64,000 nucleotides of DNA, taken from positions 121,278-185,277 of the forward strand of contig CAXBMQ010000009.1 of the NCBI GenBank assembly GCA_963977005.1, written 5' to 3'. Positions 8,369 through 18,136 of the stretch are shown here, piece by piece. This stretch comes from CAXBCP01 sp963977005. Its GTDB lineage: Bacteria; Pseudomonadota; Alphaproteobacteria; MPNO01; UBA830. The translations under genes were made by a program, and so were the position numbers. The notes beneath the pieces were generated by a model. The model did no database searches. It saw only the letters and a program-made list of their open reading frames with translations, and had not been told where the DNA came from. Numbering within the stretch: position 1 is the stretch's first letter; every line of letters starts with the position of its first letter.

Positions 8369-8911
8369 TCACTCCGCCGCGAGATGTTCCTGCAGGCGCG
8401 GGATGAGTTCGACGAAATTGCAGGGCTTGTGCCGGATGTCGAGCTGATAGATCAGGATATCGTCCCATGCATCCTTCACCGCGCCGGTCGAGCCGGGCAG
8501 GGCGAACAGGTAGGTGCCGCCAGCGACGCCTGCCGTGGCGCGGGACTGGATCGTGGAGGTGCCGATCTTCTGATAGGACAGCATGCGGAACAGTTCGCCG
8601 AACCCGGCGACTTCCTTTTCATAAACGGCGTGGAACGCCTCGGGTGTGACGTCGCGCCCGGTGACGCCGGTGCCGCCGGTTGAAATCACCGCGTCGATTT
8701 CGGGATGCGCGATCCATTCGCGCAGCTGGGCGACGATGGTTTCCTGGTCGTCCTTGACGATGGCGCGCTCGGCAACGGTGTGGCCGGCATCCGTAATGCG
8801 CCCGGCAAGCGTGTCGCCCGACCTGTCGTCGGCTTCCGTTCGCGTGTCGGACACCGTCATCACGGCGATATTGATTGCGACGAAAGGGATCTCTTCGTTA
8901 ATTCCGAACAT
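8369..8911 (-). CDS. moaB: Molybdenum cofactor biosynthesis protein MoaB
   Basis: A 180-residue MogA/MoaB-fold protein that adenylylates molybdopterin, or assists in that step, before Mo insertion. VMTVSDTRT near the N-terminus and STGGTGVTGRDVTPEA are the molybdopterin-binding signature; ALPGSTGAVKDAWDDIL is the second conserved loop. Its start overlaps the 3' end of the lytic transglycosylase gene by 14 bp. The window also encodes a molybdopterin oxidoreductase at 24.3 kb that would need this cofactor. Confidence 0.93.
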   Translation of the reverse strand: MFGINEEIPFVAINIAVMTVSDTRTEADDRSGDTLAGRITDAGHTVAERAIVKDDQETIVAQLREWIAHPEIDAVISTGGTGVTGRDVTPEAFHAVYEKEVAGFGELFRMLSYQKIGTSTIQSRATAGVAGGTYLFALPGSTGAVKDAWDDILIYQLDIRHKPCNFVELIPRLQEHLAAE

Positions 8912-10733
8912 CTTCAGCCACCGAACCGTTTGAACCGTCTACTGCGATGTAGACCGGCCGTTCGCCCGCGGCAAGGGCGTCGAGCGACGGGGCCGGTTCG
9001 CCGAGACGTTCGCGGTACATCCAGAGGTTCGACAGCACGCGCTCGATAAAGATGCGGGTTTCGCGCGCGGGGATACTTTCGATGAACATCAGCGCGTCGG
9101 TATAGGCTCCCTTGCGGGCGCGCCGCTGCCATTTTTTCAGATTGCCCGGCCCGCCGTTATAAGCCGCCGCCAGCAACAGCAGGTCGCCGTCGATATGGTC
9201 GTTTTCAAGCAGATGCAGGATATATTTCTGTCCGAGTGAAATGTTCAGCGCCGGATCGTAGAGCAGATCGCGTTTTTTGCCGCGGAACCGTTTTTGCGCG
9301 ATAAAACTCGCGGTGGCAGGCATCAGCTGCATCAGTCCGCGCGCGCCGACCGAACTGCGGGCCCGCACGTTGAACGCCGATTCCTGGCGCATGAAAGCAA
9401 AGACCAGCGCCCGGTCGACCCGGAATCCTTCATCCGGTTTCCATTGCGGCAACGGATACAGCGCGCTGGCCGGCAAGGTCTCGTCATCGTCCAGCAGTGC
9501 TGCGCCGGCGCGGAACGACACCATCGGCAGGGACAGCTTGTCGGCCATCGCGATCAGGCCTTTGGTCAGTTCCCGGTCCGGGCTGCCGGACATGAAGCGC
9601 AGCTCCCGCCCGGCGCGCACGTTGAGACCCGCTTCGAGCAGCGCCAGTGCGCGGCGCCCGGCTTTTTGCGCGGTAACCTTCTCCAGCCGGTCGGCGGTCA
9701 GGACCGGCGGTTCCCAGTCGAAAGGCGATTTCTCGCCAAGCCAGCGCCGGGCGATGATGCCGTAGAACGTGCGCGGTTGCGCTGCCGCCATCTGAAGCCA
9801 GCGGTTGACGCGTTCGGGCCGCTGGCCGGCCATGTTCGACCGGGCCGCCCAGAATGCCGCTGCCGCATGGTCGTATCCGGTGACCTTGGCGGATTGCGCG
9901 ACAAATTCGAAATGGTCGGCCGCTTCGATGAATTTGTCCAGGCGATAGGCGGAAAGCCCGGCTATCCAGTGGGCATAGGGAATCCGGTGGCCGGACCGCT
10001 TGGCGGCAGGTCGGGCCATATCGTAGGCACGCTTGCCGTCGCCATAGAAAAACCAGCCGGACGCGACATGCGTCCGCGCGAGGTCGTATCCGGTGGTGCC
10101 GAGACGGCGCCTGTTGGCTTTGCGGTTTATATACCGCGTGGCCTGCGACAACTGCCGCCGGTGCGTCATCCGCCGGACCTGCCGGATGATCGAACGGGCG
10201 GCCTTGCGGGCGGGCCGGTAGCCGGAATGTTCGATAATCGTTGTCGGTGCGTAAGACGGGTAAAACTTGCGGCTTGGTCGCGTCGGCGCGCGATAATTCC
10301 GCGGCTTGCGCGAAAGGGCCAGCTTGTAGATCCGCCGCGCGTCCGGGTGGTCGGCATAGGCTTTCAGCCAGCGCGACAGTTCCACGTAGCGCGACCGGTA
10401 TTTCGTCGGGTGAAGGTAACGCTGCGCCAGCACGTGGCCCATCAGCAATTTGCTATCGAGCTTTTTTATCAGGCGGTCGGCGGCGCGCCAGTCGCCCCGT
10501 TCCTGGACGGCGAATATTTTTCTGTAACGGGCGCGGTCGGCAATCGACAGGATGTCGGGCAGAGCGGCCGCGCTGTCCTTTGCCGAGGTCGGCAGGGACG
10601 CGGTTTCGGCGGCCCGTGCGGCGGTCGGGCCGGACAATGGCGACAGCGCCACGCCCACAGCGATTCCCCCCCAGACGAAAATCCGGGGTGCCATCCGGGC
10701 AAGTCTTTGATTTGACGTCAAAATCCCGCGCAT
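8898..10733 (-). CDS. Soluble-type lytic murein transglycosylase
   Basis: A 611-residue exported peptidoglycan lytic transglycosylase of the Slt type. A signal-like segment (residues ~15-45) is followed by an alpha-helical superhelix region, then the SLT domain. The likely catalytic acid is Glu451 in QESAFN, followed by GARGLMQLMPATA and AAYNGGPGN. It cleaves glycan strands with formation of 1,6-anhydro ends in the periplasm. The upstream 80 bp contain several TTAA motifs, including TTAA-N7-TTAC at 10759-10773, one base off a CtrA site. Confidence 0.92.
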   Translation of the reverse strand: MRGILTSNQRLARMAPRIFVWGGIAVGVALSPLSGPTAARAAETASLPTSAKDSAAALPDILSIADRARYRKIFAVQERGDWRAADRLIKKLDSKLLMGHVLAQRYLHPTKYRSRYVELSRWLKAYADHPDARRIYKLALSRKPRNYRAPTRPSRKFYPSYAPTTIIEHSGYRPARKAARSIIRQVRRMTHRRQLSQATRYINRKANRRRLGTTGYDLARTHVASGWFFYGDGKRAYDMARPAAKRSGHRIPYAHWIAGLSAYRLDKFIEAADHFEFVAQSAKVTGYDHAAAAFWAARSNMAGQRPERVNRWLQMAAAQPRTFYGIIARRWLGEKSPFDWEPPVLTADRLEKVTAQKAGRRALALLEAGLNVRAGRELRFMSGSPDRELTKGLIAMADKLSLPMVSFRAGAALLDDDETLPASALYPLPQWKPDEGFRVDRALVFAFMRQESAFNVRARSSVGARGLMQLMPATASFIAQKRFRGKKRDLLYDPALNISLGQKYILHLLENDHIDGDLLLLAAAYNGGPGNLKKWQRRARKGAYTDALMFIESIPARETRIFIERVLSNLWMYRERLGEPAPSLDALAAGERPVYIAVDGSNGSVAEDVRN

Positions 10734-10836
10734 AACCCTTGTTTACAATCGATTTTGGTTAATTTTCGATTACCGTTTTTAACCGAGCGGGCAACGTGCG
10801 GCAATAAAGGTTAACGCGTTTCGCCGGTTTTCGGTC

Positions 10837-11694
10837 TCAGGTGCCGCTTTCGGCCGATGCGTCGAGCCGTGATTTGATTTCCAGCAGATCGGTCCAGGTT
10901 TCGCGCTTCTGAGCCGGCTGGCGCAGCAGATAGGCCGGGTGCAACAGCGCCCGCGCCGGTACCGGGCTGCCCGATGCCGGCGTGTATGTCATCCATTTCC
11001 CGCGCAGCCGCATGATGCCTTCGGTCCGGCGCAACAGGGTTTTCGCTGCAGTGCCACCGACGAAAAGGAGGATGTCGGGCTTGGCGAGCGCGATGTGACG
11101 TTCGAGAAACGGCAGGCAGGCCGCGATCTCCGCGTCGGTCGGGGTGCGGTTGCCGGGCGGCCGCCAGGGCAGGATGTTGGTGATATAGGCGTGCGTCCTG
11201 TCCAGTTGGATCGCCGCCAGCATTCTGTCGAGCAGGTGTCCCGCAGGCCCGACGAACGGCAGGCCCTGCCGGTCTTCCTCGGCGCCCGGCGCTTCGCCAA
11301 TGAACATCAGCTGAGCGTCCGGATTGCCGTCGGCGAACACGAACTTCATCGCGGTTTCTTTCAGCGGACACCCGTCGAACGCCTCGAACGCCGTCCGGAG
11401 TTCTTCGAGTGTCGCGCACGCGGCGGCAACTTCTTGCGCGGTCTGCACTGCAGCGTCGCGGGACTGCAATTGCGGGGGCTTCGGCGCGGGGCGCGGCGAT
11501 GCCGGCATCGTGCCGCCGGGAGATGCGAAAGCCGTCTGCGCTTCGCGGACGGTGTCTGCGTTGCCCGCGGTGGATGTTTCCGGCGCTGCCGCCGGGGCGG
11601 CAAAGCGGTTCACCGGCGTCTCGGCGATTGTTTCGTCGACGCCGGCGGTCACGTACCAGTCCAGAAGGGCTTTTTTCTCTGCGATACCGTCCAT
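10837..11694 (-). CDS. Family 4-type uracil-DNA glycosylase
   Basis: A uracil-DNA glycosylase of about 285 residues. GEAPGAEEDRQGLPFVGPAG is the family 4 motif 1 and LLHPAYLLRQP is motif 2. Residues ~30-85 are a Pro/Ala-rich linker. Of the four cysteines that hold the 4Fe-4S cluster in family 4, two are replaced: the first CxxC reads FDGC and the KCRPP position reads PWRPP. An alternative start at 11712 adds six residues. It is divergent from the ETF-QO gene. Confidence 0.88.
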   Translation of the reverse strand: MDGIAEKKALLDWYVTAGVDETIAETPVNRFAAPAAAPETSTAGNADTVREAQTAFASPGGTMPASPRPAPKPPQLQSRDAAVQTAQEVAAACATLEELRTAFEAFDGCPLKETAMKFVFADGNPDAQLMFIGEAPGAEEDRQGLPFVGPAGHLLDRMLAAIQLDRTHAYITNILPWRPPGNRTPTDAEIAACLPFLERHIALAKPDILLFVGGTAAKTLLRRTEGIMRLRGKWMTYTPASGSPVPARALLHPAYLLRQPAQKRETWTDLLEIKSRLDASAESGT

Positions 11695-11802
11695 GACCGC
11701 AATGTAAATCATTTCGCGCCCGCTGGATAATCCGTTTCCGCATGTTATACACGGGATGTGTGTATCAACTGATCAAGCGCCCCCCTTTTACGGAGCGAAG
11801 AC

Positions 11803-13464
11803 ATGGCAGAGGAAGACATGGCAGAGGCGGTAGAGCGGGAATCGATGGAATTTGACGTGGTTATCGTCGGCGCGGGGCCTTCGGGTCTGGCGTCCGCGAT
11901 CCGGCTGCGTCAGCTTGCCGAGGAAAAGGGGAAGGAGATCTCCGTCTGCGTCATCGAAAAGGGCTCGGAGGTCGGCGCGCATATCCTGTCCGGCGCCGTT
12001 CTGGAACCGCGGGCGCTGGCCGAACTGTTCCCCGATTGGCAGGAACGCGGCGCGCCGCTGAATACACCGGTTGAAAACGACCAGTTCCTGTTACTCCGTA
12101 AGTCCGGCGCGACAAGACTGCCGACGCCGCCCCAGATGAACAATCACGGCAATTATATCGTCAGCCTCGGCAATGTGTGCCGCTGGCTTGCCGAACAGGC
12201 CGAGGCAATGGGCGTCGAAATCTATCCCGGCTTCGCCGCTGCCGAAGTGCTCTACACCGAAGACGGGCAGGTGCGTGGCGTTGCGACCGGTGACATGGGG
12301 GTCGGCAAGGACGGCGAACGCACTGCGAATTACCAGCCCGGGTTCGAACTGCACGCGAAACAGACGATCTTTGCCGAGGGGTGCCGCGGCTCGCTGACCA
12401 AGACCCTGTTTGAAAAATTCGGTCTGCGGGACGATGCCGACGACCAGACCTACGGCATCGGCATCAAGGAATTGTGGGAAGTGAAACCGGAAAACCACAG
12501 GCCGGGCCACGTGACCCATACGATCGGCTGGCCGATGGACAGCGGCACCTACGGCGGATCTTTCCTCTACCATCTCGAAGACAACCAGGTGGCGGTCGGG
12601 TTTGTTATCGGTCTCGATTACACAAACCCGCATCTCAGCCCGTTCGATGAATTCCAGCGTTTCAAGACGCACCCGAAAATCCGCCCGACATTCGAAGGCG
12701 GCCGCCGCATCGCCTATGGTGCCCGCGCCCTCAACGAGGGCGGTTTCCAGTCCATCCCCAAACTTACGTTCCCGGGTGGATTGCTGATCGGCTGCACGGC
12801 CGGCTTCCTCAATGTGCCGAAGATCAAGGGCAGCCACACGGCGATGAAATCCGGCATGCTGGCGGCCGAGACCGTATTCGATGTCGTGACCGGCGAGGGT
12901 GAGGCGGCAGATACGTCGGCCTATGAGACCGCCATCAAGGCGAGCTGGATCTGGGATGAGTTGTACCGCGTCCGGAATATCCGCCCGTCCTTCAAATGGG
13001 GCATGTGGGCCGGTCTGCTGTACTCGGCGATCGATACCTATATTTTCCGGGGACGAGCGCCGTGGACCTTTGGACATCATGCCGATCACACGACCCTGAA
13101 AAAGGCGGCGGATGCGCCGAAGATCGACTATCCGGCACCGGATGGCGAAATCTCTTTCGACAAGCTTTCCTCGGTGTTTATTTCCAATACCAATCACGAG
13201 GAAAACCAGCCTGCGCATCTGACCCTGAAGGACGAAACGGTGCCGATCTCGGTCAATCTGGCCGAGTACGATGCGCCCGAGCAGCGCTATTGCCCGGCCG
13301 GTGTCTATGAGATCATCGCCGAAGACGACGGCTCTAACCCGCAATTGCAGATCAACGCGCAGAACTGCGTTCACTGCAAAACCTGCGATATCAAGGACCC
13401 GACCCAGAATATCAACTGGGTCGTGCCCGAGGGCGGCGGCGGGCCCAACTATCCGAACATGTGA
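11803..13464 (+). CDS. Electron transfer flavoprotein-ubiquinone oxidoreductase
   Basis: A 553-residue monotopic inner-membrane flavoprotein that passes electrons from ETF (fatty acid, amino acid and choline oxidation) to ubiquinone. The FAD-binding VVIVGAGPSGLASAI is at the N-terminus. The C-terminal ferredoxin-like domain supplies the 4Fe-4S ligands in RYCPAGVYE and NCVHCKTCDIKDP. The length matches the family. A start codon repeated in frame nine codons later makes the exact start slightly uncertain. It appears to be monocistronic. Confidence 0.97.
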   Translation: MAEEDMAEAVERESMEFDVVIVGAGPSGLASAIRLRQLAEEKGKEISVCVIEKGSEVGAHILSGAVLEPRALAELFPDWQERGAPLNTPVENDQFLLLRKSGATRLPTPPQMNNHGNYIVSLGNVCRWLAEQAEAMGVEIYPGFAAAEVLYTEDGQVRGVATGDMGVGKDGERTANYQPGFELHAKQTIFAEGCRGSLTKTLFEKFGLRDDADDQTYGIGIKELWEVKPENHRPGHVTHTIGWPMDSGTYGGSFLYHLEDNQVAVGFVIGLDYTNPHLSPFDEFQRFKTHPKIRPTFEGGRRIAYGARALNEGGFQSIPKLTFPGGLLIGCTAGFLNVPKIKGSHTAMKSGMLAAETVFDVVTGEGEAADTSAYETAIKASWIWDELYRVRNIRPSFKWGMWAGLLYSAIDTYIFRGRAPWTFGHHADHTTLKKAADAPKIDYPAPDGEISFDKLSSVFISNTNHEENQPAHLTLKDETVPISVNLAEYDAPEQRYCPAGVYEIIAEDDGSNPQLQINAQNCVHCKTCDIKDPTQNINWVVPEGGGGPNYPNM

Positions 13465-13712
13465 GCAGACGAATGCGGCCGGATTGCCCGTAACGGCATG
13501 TCCGCACCTCACATCGTTGTCATCTGACGTTTAACTGTTGGCGTGGACGTCCTATATTGATTTCAATGCTCGCCTCGGACGGGAGATCGGTAGCGGATGC
13601 ATGGCTTTTTCATGGTTTTTCAGGAATCTGCCTGTAACGTTAGCCGCCTCGACACGGCCACATGACGAGCAGAAGTCGAATAACCCATACTACTGAACGG
13701 AGCAGGCGCACC

Positions 13713-15455
13713 ATGCGCGGCAGGTCCCTGAAGACATTTACGCTGACACTTTCCGCCGCCGCCCTTCTTGGCGCCTGCACACCCGAGGGCGAACCGCCGG
13801 TGCTGAATGCCGCCGACACGGCGCAGATCGACGGGGTGGATGTCGGTCAATCCGGCGCCGGCAACTACCTTGCGGGCCGTCATGCGCAGAAGAAGCGGGA
13901 TTTTTCCAATGCATCGCGTCTTCTTGAAAAGGCGCTTGAGGACAGCCCGGAAGATTCGCGCCTTTTGCGGCGGGCATTCCTGACCAAGCTGGCAGACGGC
14001 GATATCGCATCCTCGGCGCCAATGGCGAAGAAGATCGCGGCGACCGAAAAAAGCGCGCCGATCGCAAAACTGGTGCTTGTTATCGAGGCGATCCAGAAGG
14101 GCGATCTCGCCGCTGCCGAAACGGCGCTGAAGTCATACCCCGCCCGCGGGTTCAGTGGTTTTATGAAGCCTCTGCTTCAGGCCTGGGTCCTTGTCGGTCA
14201 GGGACGCGGCGACGATGCTGTTGAGGCGCTGGAACCGTTGAAAAAACAGTCCGGCCTTCGCGTTCTGTACGAACTTCATGCCGCTCTCGTGTCCGACGTT
14301 GCCGGAAATACAGCCGCGGCGGCCGGGCATTACCAGCGTGCCGGCGAAAATACCCGCCGGGCGACCCTTCGTGTTGTCCAGGGGCTCGGGCGTCATCTGG
14401 AGCGCGCCGGAAAGGCCGATGAGGCCCGGGCGCTTTACGACGCGTATATCGCGGAAAATCCGGACTCCGTCGTATTGCGCCCGGCAATGGAACGTCTCGC
14501 CGCAAACGTAAAACCGGCATTCCTGGCGGCGAACAGCGTTGAAGGCGTATCCGAGGCACTGTTTAACATTGCGAGCACAATGACGCGCCAGAACTCGGCT
14601 CAGCTTGCGCTGATTTATGGCCAGCTATCGATTTATCTGCGGCCGGATTTCGACCTCGCGCAAATGCTCGTCGCCGGTATCCTTGAATCCATGGAACGCA
14701 ACGAGGATGCGATCGCGACATACCGGACGGTCAGGCCGACGTCTCCGCTTCACTGGTCGGCACGGTTGCGCATCGCCGGAAATCTCGAAGCTCTCGACCG
14801 GGACGATGACGCGATCGACCTGCTCCGTATCCTGACCCGGGAAGACCCGGCGCGACCGGGCCCGCTGATCAGCCTGGGCGATCTGTTAAGGTCGAACAAA
14901 CGCTTCGACGAATCGATCGATGCCTATGACCGGGCGGTCGAGATGATCGGCGACCTTGAAAAACGACACTGGACGATCCTGTATTCCCGCGGAATTTCGC
15001 TGGAACGGTCGCGCCAGTGGGCGCGCGCCGAAAAGGATTTTCAGCGGGCACTCGAGCTCAATCCTGAACAGCCCTATGTGTTGAATTATCTGGGCTATTC
15101 GTGGGTCGACCAGGGCATCAATCTCGAACGGGCGCGCAAGATGATCGAACGCGCCGTGGAACTGCGTCCCAACGACGGATATATCGTCGATAGTCTGGGG
15201 TGGGTTCTTTACCGGCTCGGGGATTTCAAGGGCGCCGTGACCCAGCTGGAACGGGCGGTTGAACTGCGGTCGCAGGATCCGACGATCAACGACCATCTCG
15301 GCGATGCCTACTGGCGCGTCGGCCGCTATAACGAGGCCCGGTTCCAGTGGCAGCGCGCGCTGGCGCTGAAGCCCGAACCCGATCAGATACTGGCGATCGA
15401 AGGCAAGCTTGCACGGGGACTTGGCGATCCCAAATCCGCCGAAAAAGACAGCTGA
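13713..15455 (+). CDS. TPR-repeat lipoprotein
   Basis: A 580-residue exported lipoprotein with a lipobox LLGAC near residue 22. I chose the ATG at 13713, which has GGAG 9 bp upstream and places the signal peptide at the N-terminus. The rest is tetratricopeptide repeats; the clearest are in the C-terminal half, with ALELNPEQPYVLNYLGYSW and AVELRPNDGYIVDSLGWVLY. This is the layout of alphaproteobacterial TPR lipoproteins thought to act as outer-membrane or periplasmic scaffolds. ispE follows closely and may be co-transcribed. Confidence 0.88.
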   Translation: MRGRSLKTFTLTLSAAALLGACTPEGEPPVLNAADTAQIDGVDVGQSGAGNYLAGRHAQKKRDFSNASRLLEKALEDSPEDSRLLRRAFLTKLADGDIASSAPMAKKIAATEKSAPIAKLVLVIEAIQKGDLAAAETALKSYPARGFSGFMKPLLQAWVLVGQGRGDDAVEALEPLKKQSGLRVLYELHAALVSDVAGNTAAAAGHYQRAGENTRRATLRVVQGLGRHLERAGKADEARALYDAYIAENPDSVVLRPAMERLAANVKPAFLAANSVEGVSEALFNIASTMTRQNSAQLALIYGQLSIYLRPDFDLAQMLVAGILESMERNEDAIATYRTVRPTSPLHWSARLRIAGNLEALDRDDDAIDLLRILTREDPARPGPLISLGDLLRSNKRFDESIDAYDRAVEMIGDLEKRHWTILYSRGISLERSRQWARAEKDFQRALELNPEQPYVLNYLGYSWVDQGINLERARKMIERAVELRPNDGYIVDSLGWVLYRLGDFKGAVTQLERAVELRSQDPTINDHLGDAYWRVGRYNEARFQWQRALALKPEPDQILAIEGKLARGLGDPKSAEKDS

Positions 15456-15486
15456 GTCCTGCGTGCCGGACGATCGGGGTTCGCGG

Positions 15487-16380
15487 ATGCCCGGTAAGGC
15501 CATACTGTCGCTGGCGGCACCCGCAAAAATCAATCTCTATCTCCACGTCACGGGCCGCCGCGATGACGGCTATCACCTTCTCGAAAGCCTGGTCGTTTTC
15601 AGCGAAACCGGTGACCGGCTGACCGTCGAGACGGCGAAAGAGCTGACCCTTTCCATCGATGGCCCGTTCGCAGCGGAACTTTCCGATGCAGGGCCGGACA
15701 ATCTCGTTTTACGCGCGGCCGAGGCGCTGAGGCGTGAAGCGTCCGTCGTGGACGGCGCGCATATCCGGCTGGAGAAAAACCTGCCTGTGTCGTCCGGCAT
15801 CGGCGGTGGGTCGGCGGATGCCGCCGCGGCCCTGCGCGCACTTCCGGTTCTTTGGGGCGCGGATGTGTCGTCCGCGTCACTGGCGACCATTGGCCTGGGC
15901 ATCGGGGCGGATGTACCGGTATGTCTGCATGCGCGCCCGGTGATCATGTCCGGCGTCGGTGAGACGCTTCGGACCGCGGGGGCGCCGCCGCCCTGCGGTG
16001 TCGTGCTGGTCAATGCCGGCGAGGGCGTGTCGACGCCCGAAGTGTTTGCTGCCAGAACGGCACCGTTCAGCGATGCCGGGACCTGGACGACCCCGTCGAC
16101 GTTCGATGCTTTTATCGAAGCGCTCAAAGTGCGGCGGAACGATCTCTCCGCTCCCGCGCAGACTGTCTCTCCGGTGATCCGGGATGTGCTGGCGGTGCTG
16201 ACTGACTCCGCGCATTGCGCTTTGGCGCGTTTGTCGGGAAGCGGCGGTACCTGTTTCGGACTGTATCCGGATACGGCGGCGGCCGGTACAGCGGCCGCGG
16301 CGATCAGGACTGCCCAGCCGGACTGGTGGTGCATGGCGACGACATTCCGCAATGATGCGCCGCGCGTTACGCCCGTCTAG
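15487..16380 (+). CDS. ispE: 4-diphosphocytidyl-2-C-methyl-D-erythritol kinase IspE
   Basis: A GHMP-family kinase of about 297 residues that phosphorylates CDP-methylerythritol in the non-mevalonate isoprenoid pathway. LAAPAKINLYLHVTGRRDDG is the substrate end, LPVSSGIGGGSADAAAAL is the ATP-binding glycine loop, and LSGSGGTCFGLY is the third GHMP motif. I start at ATG 15487, just before the conserved core; a GTG at 15463 would add eight residues. It follows the TPR lipoprotein gene by about 30 bp and converges on the PodJ-like gene. Confidence 0.95.
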   Translation: MPGKAILSLAAPAKINLYLHVTGRRDDGYHLLESLVVFSETGDRLTVETAKELTLSIDGPFAAELSDAGPDNLVLRAAEALRREASVVDGAHIRLEKNLPVSSGIGGGSADAAAALRALPVLWGADVSSASLATIGLGIGADVPVCLHARPVIMSGVGETLRTAGAPPPCGVVLVNAGEGVSTPEVFAARTAPFSDAGTWTTPSTFDAFIEALKVRRNDLSAPAQTVSPVIRDVLAVLTDSAHCALARLSGSGGTCFGLYPDTAAAGTAAAAIRTAQPDWWCMATTFRNDAPRVTPV

Positions 16381-16399
16381 AACCGCCCGGCAGAGGTTC

Positions 16400-17875
16400 C
16401 TAGCCGTCCTTTGAGATCGTTTCGGCGACTGCCCGCAGGTCCTCAAGAAGCGCCTGGCTGGGTACCCCGTCTTCGTCCATACCGGCGAACTTCTGGTACA
16501 GCCGGATTGCATCCGCAGTGCGTTTGCCCATCTGTCCGTCCACGGGGCCGGGGTTGAAGTTCATGCGGTTCAGCAGGGTCTGGATCTGCCGGATCTCGGC
16601 ACGGCCGATAGCCTGAGGCGGGGAAACGGCGGGCGCCGGCGTTGATGCGGATTCGGTTGAGCGAGCCGTCGAAGATTCTCCCGACAGAGCCGGCGCATCC
16701 AGCGCTGCCAGCCGGACGGAAGCACGGGCATCGCCCTGGGCCAGGGCGCGTTCGTACCAGCGGCGGGCTTCGACCGGATCGGGTTTCCCCGTGATAAGGC
16801 CGCGTTCATGCAGGGCGCCGAGACTGAATTGCGACTGGCTCAGACCCGCCTCAGCCGACCTTCCAAACCATTCGGCGGCTTTCGGGTAGTTCTGCGCAAT
16901 GCCTTTGCCTTCGGCATAGGCGGTGGCGAGGTTGTGCTGGGCCTGTGGGAAATTCTGTTCGGCTGCGCTCTGATACCAAAAGAAAGCAAGCTTGTCGTTC
17001 TGTGTTACGCCTTCGCCGCGCTGATACAGGACGCCGAGATTGAACTGGGCATTGGCGATTCCCTGTTCCGCGGCGCGCTCGAACCACTTGGCGGCTTCGG
17101 TCGGATTTTTGTCGCCAATCCTGCCCGACAAATAGAGCATACCAAGATTGTACTGCGATTTGGGATCGCCCGCCTGTGCCTGCTTGGCGATGTTCCGGAC
17201 GACATCGGGTAGTTCCGCCGATCGTCCGCCGGCAGGCGCGGCGGTCGCGGGCACAGTGTCGGGCGCCGTCTCGAGCGTAGCCCGTGGGGCTGGCGCTACC
17301 GACGGGGGAACCGAGGATGCGGGCGGCGGCGGGGGAGCCTCTGCGACCGGCGCGGCGTCGGCGATTTTCCTGGGCCGCGGTGTGATGTCCGGCGATGACA
17401 GTTCAACAAACAGCCAGCCACCGACACCGAGTAATCCGGCGAAGAAAACGCCGAGGACGGCATAGCGCAGCACCGGCGGGCGGCGGGGGGGCGGTGCAAG
17501 CGGTCGCGGCTCGGCGGACGGATCTACCGCAACGAATTCCCGGTCGGCGCCGCTATCGCCGGCTGCGGGCATGTCTGACGGTGTTTCGACTGGCGATGAC
17601 ATACCGGGCGGGACGGGGGAAACCGGCTGACTGGCAACGGGGCTTTCAGTCCGGCTTTCGGTCCGGGATGCCGTTGCGGCTTCGCGCGGTGGCTCGGTCG
17701 GCTGCTCCGCCGGCGCGGCGGGTGCAATGGCCGGAAGTTCGCCGCTTTTCGCTTTGAGAATTGCCTGATCGATCCAGGCGCCGATTGTCATGCCGGATGC
17801 TTGTGCGGCCTCACGCGCCAGATCGCGGGTATCTCCGTCGATACCCTTGACGCTCCATGATCTCGTTTTTGCCAT
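16400..17875 (-). CDS. PodJ-like Sel1-repeat, peptidoglycan-binding protein
   Basis: A 491-residue membrane protein. Residues 1-42 form a module (SWSVKGIDGDTRDLAREA...GAWIDQAI) of the kind I recall at the N-terminus of the polarity factor PodJ. Residues ~45-135 are Pro/Ala/Glu-rich. One transmembrane helix covers ~137-160. Four Sel1/TPR-like repeats fill ~237-385 on the periplasmic side, and a PG_binding_1 domain (NPGPVDGQMGKRTADAI) ends it. The layout suggests a link from a cytoplasmic polarity or division complex to the cell wall. It lacks the long coiled coil of true PodJ, so I give no symbol. Two neighbours share the N-terminal module. Confidence 0.82.
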   Translation of the reverse strand: MAKTRSWSVKGIDGDTRDLAREAAQASGMTIGAWIDQAILKAKSGELPAIAPAAPAEQPTEPPREAATASRTESRTESPVASQPVSPVPPGMSSPVETPSDMPAAGDSGADREFVAVDPSAEPRPLAPPPRRPPVLRYAVLGVFFAGLLGVGGWLFVELSSPDITPRPRKIADAAPVAEAPPPPPASSVPPSVAPAPRATLETAPDTVPATAAPAGGRSAELPDVVRNIAKQAQAGDPKSQYNLGMLYLSGRIGDKNPTEAAKWFERAAEQGIANAQFNLGVLYQRGEGVTQNDKLAFFWYQSAAEQNFPQAQHNLATAYAEGKGIAQNYPKAAEWFGRSAEAGLSQSQFSLGALHERGLITGKPDPVEARRWYERALAQGDARASVRLAALDAPALSGESSTARSTESASTPAPAVSPPQAIGRAEIRQIQTLLNRMNFNPGPVDGQMGKRTADAIRLYQKFAGMDEDGVPSQALLEDLRAVAETISKDG

Positions 17876-17954
17876 TCGTGCCGTCTGCTTCCCGGTAGGG
17901 CTGTGATCAAGCCTGAGGATCGGAACTATACCGACCGAATGCGACCTGTGTTAA

Positions 17955-17990
17955 GGGCATTTATCGTCACCTGACACAAATGCCCAGGTG
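17955..17990. promoter_or_regulatory. Two interlocked inverted repeats upstream of the PodJ-like gene
   Basis: GGGCATTT (17955-17962) pairs with AAATGCCC (17978-17985), while CACCTG (17968-17973) pairs with CAGGTG (17985-17990). The stems interlock, so only one hairpin can form at a time unless they make a pseudoknot. They lie 80-115 bp upstream of the gene start at 17875, in a 261-bp gap with no gene. Confidence 0.35.
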
Positions 17991-18136
17991 AGAGCCCCGG
18001 CATTTTCGCGCGGTCAATGCCCTGGCGAACTGCTACCGGGAGTTCTGCTGGCGCAGCCAAAGCGTAGTGCTGTATATGGCCGCGTTCATTTTTCGAAAAT
18101 AATTCAAGAAAAACAGAGGTTTGCTCGGTAGGGCTA

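Noticed and set aside
10759..10773. TTAA-N7-TTAC before the lytic transglycosylase gene as a CtrA site
   Set aside because: One mismatch in an AT-rich stretch full of TTAA; not strong enough to list as a site.
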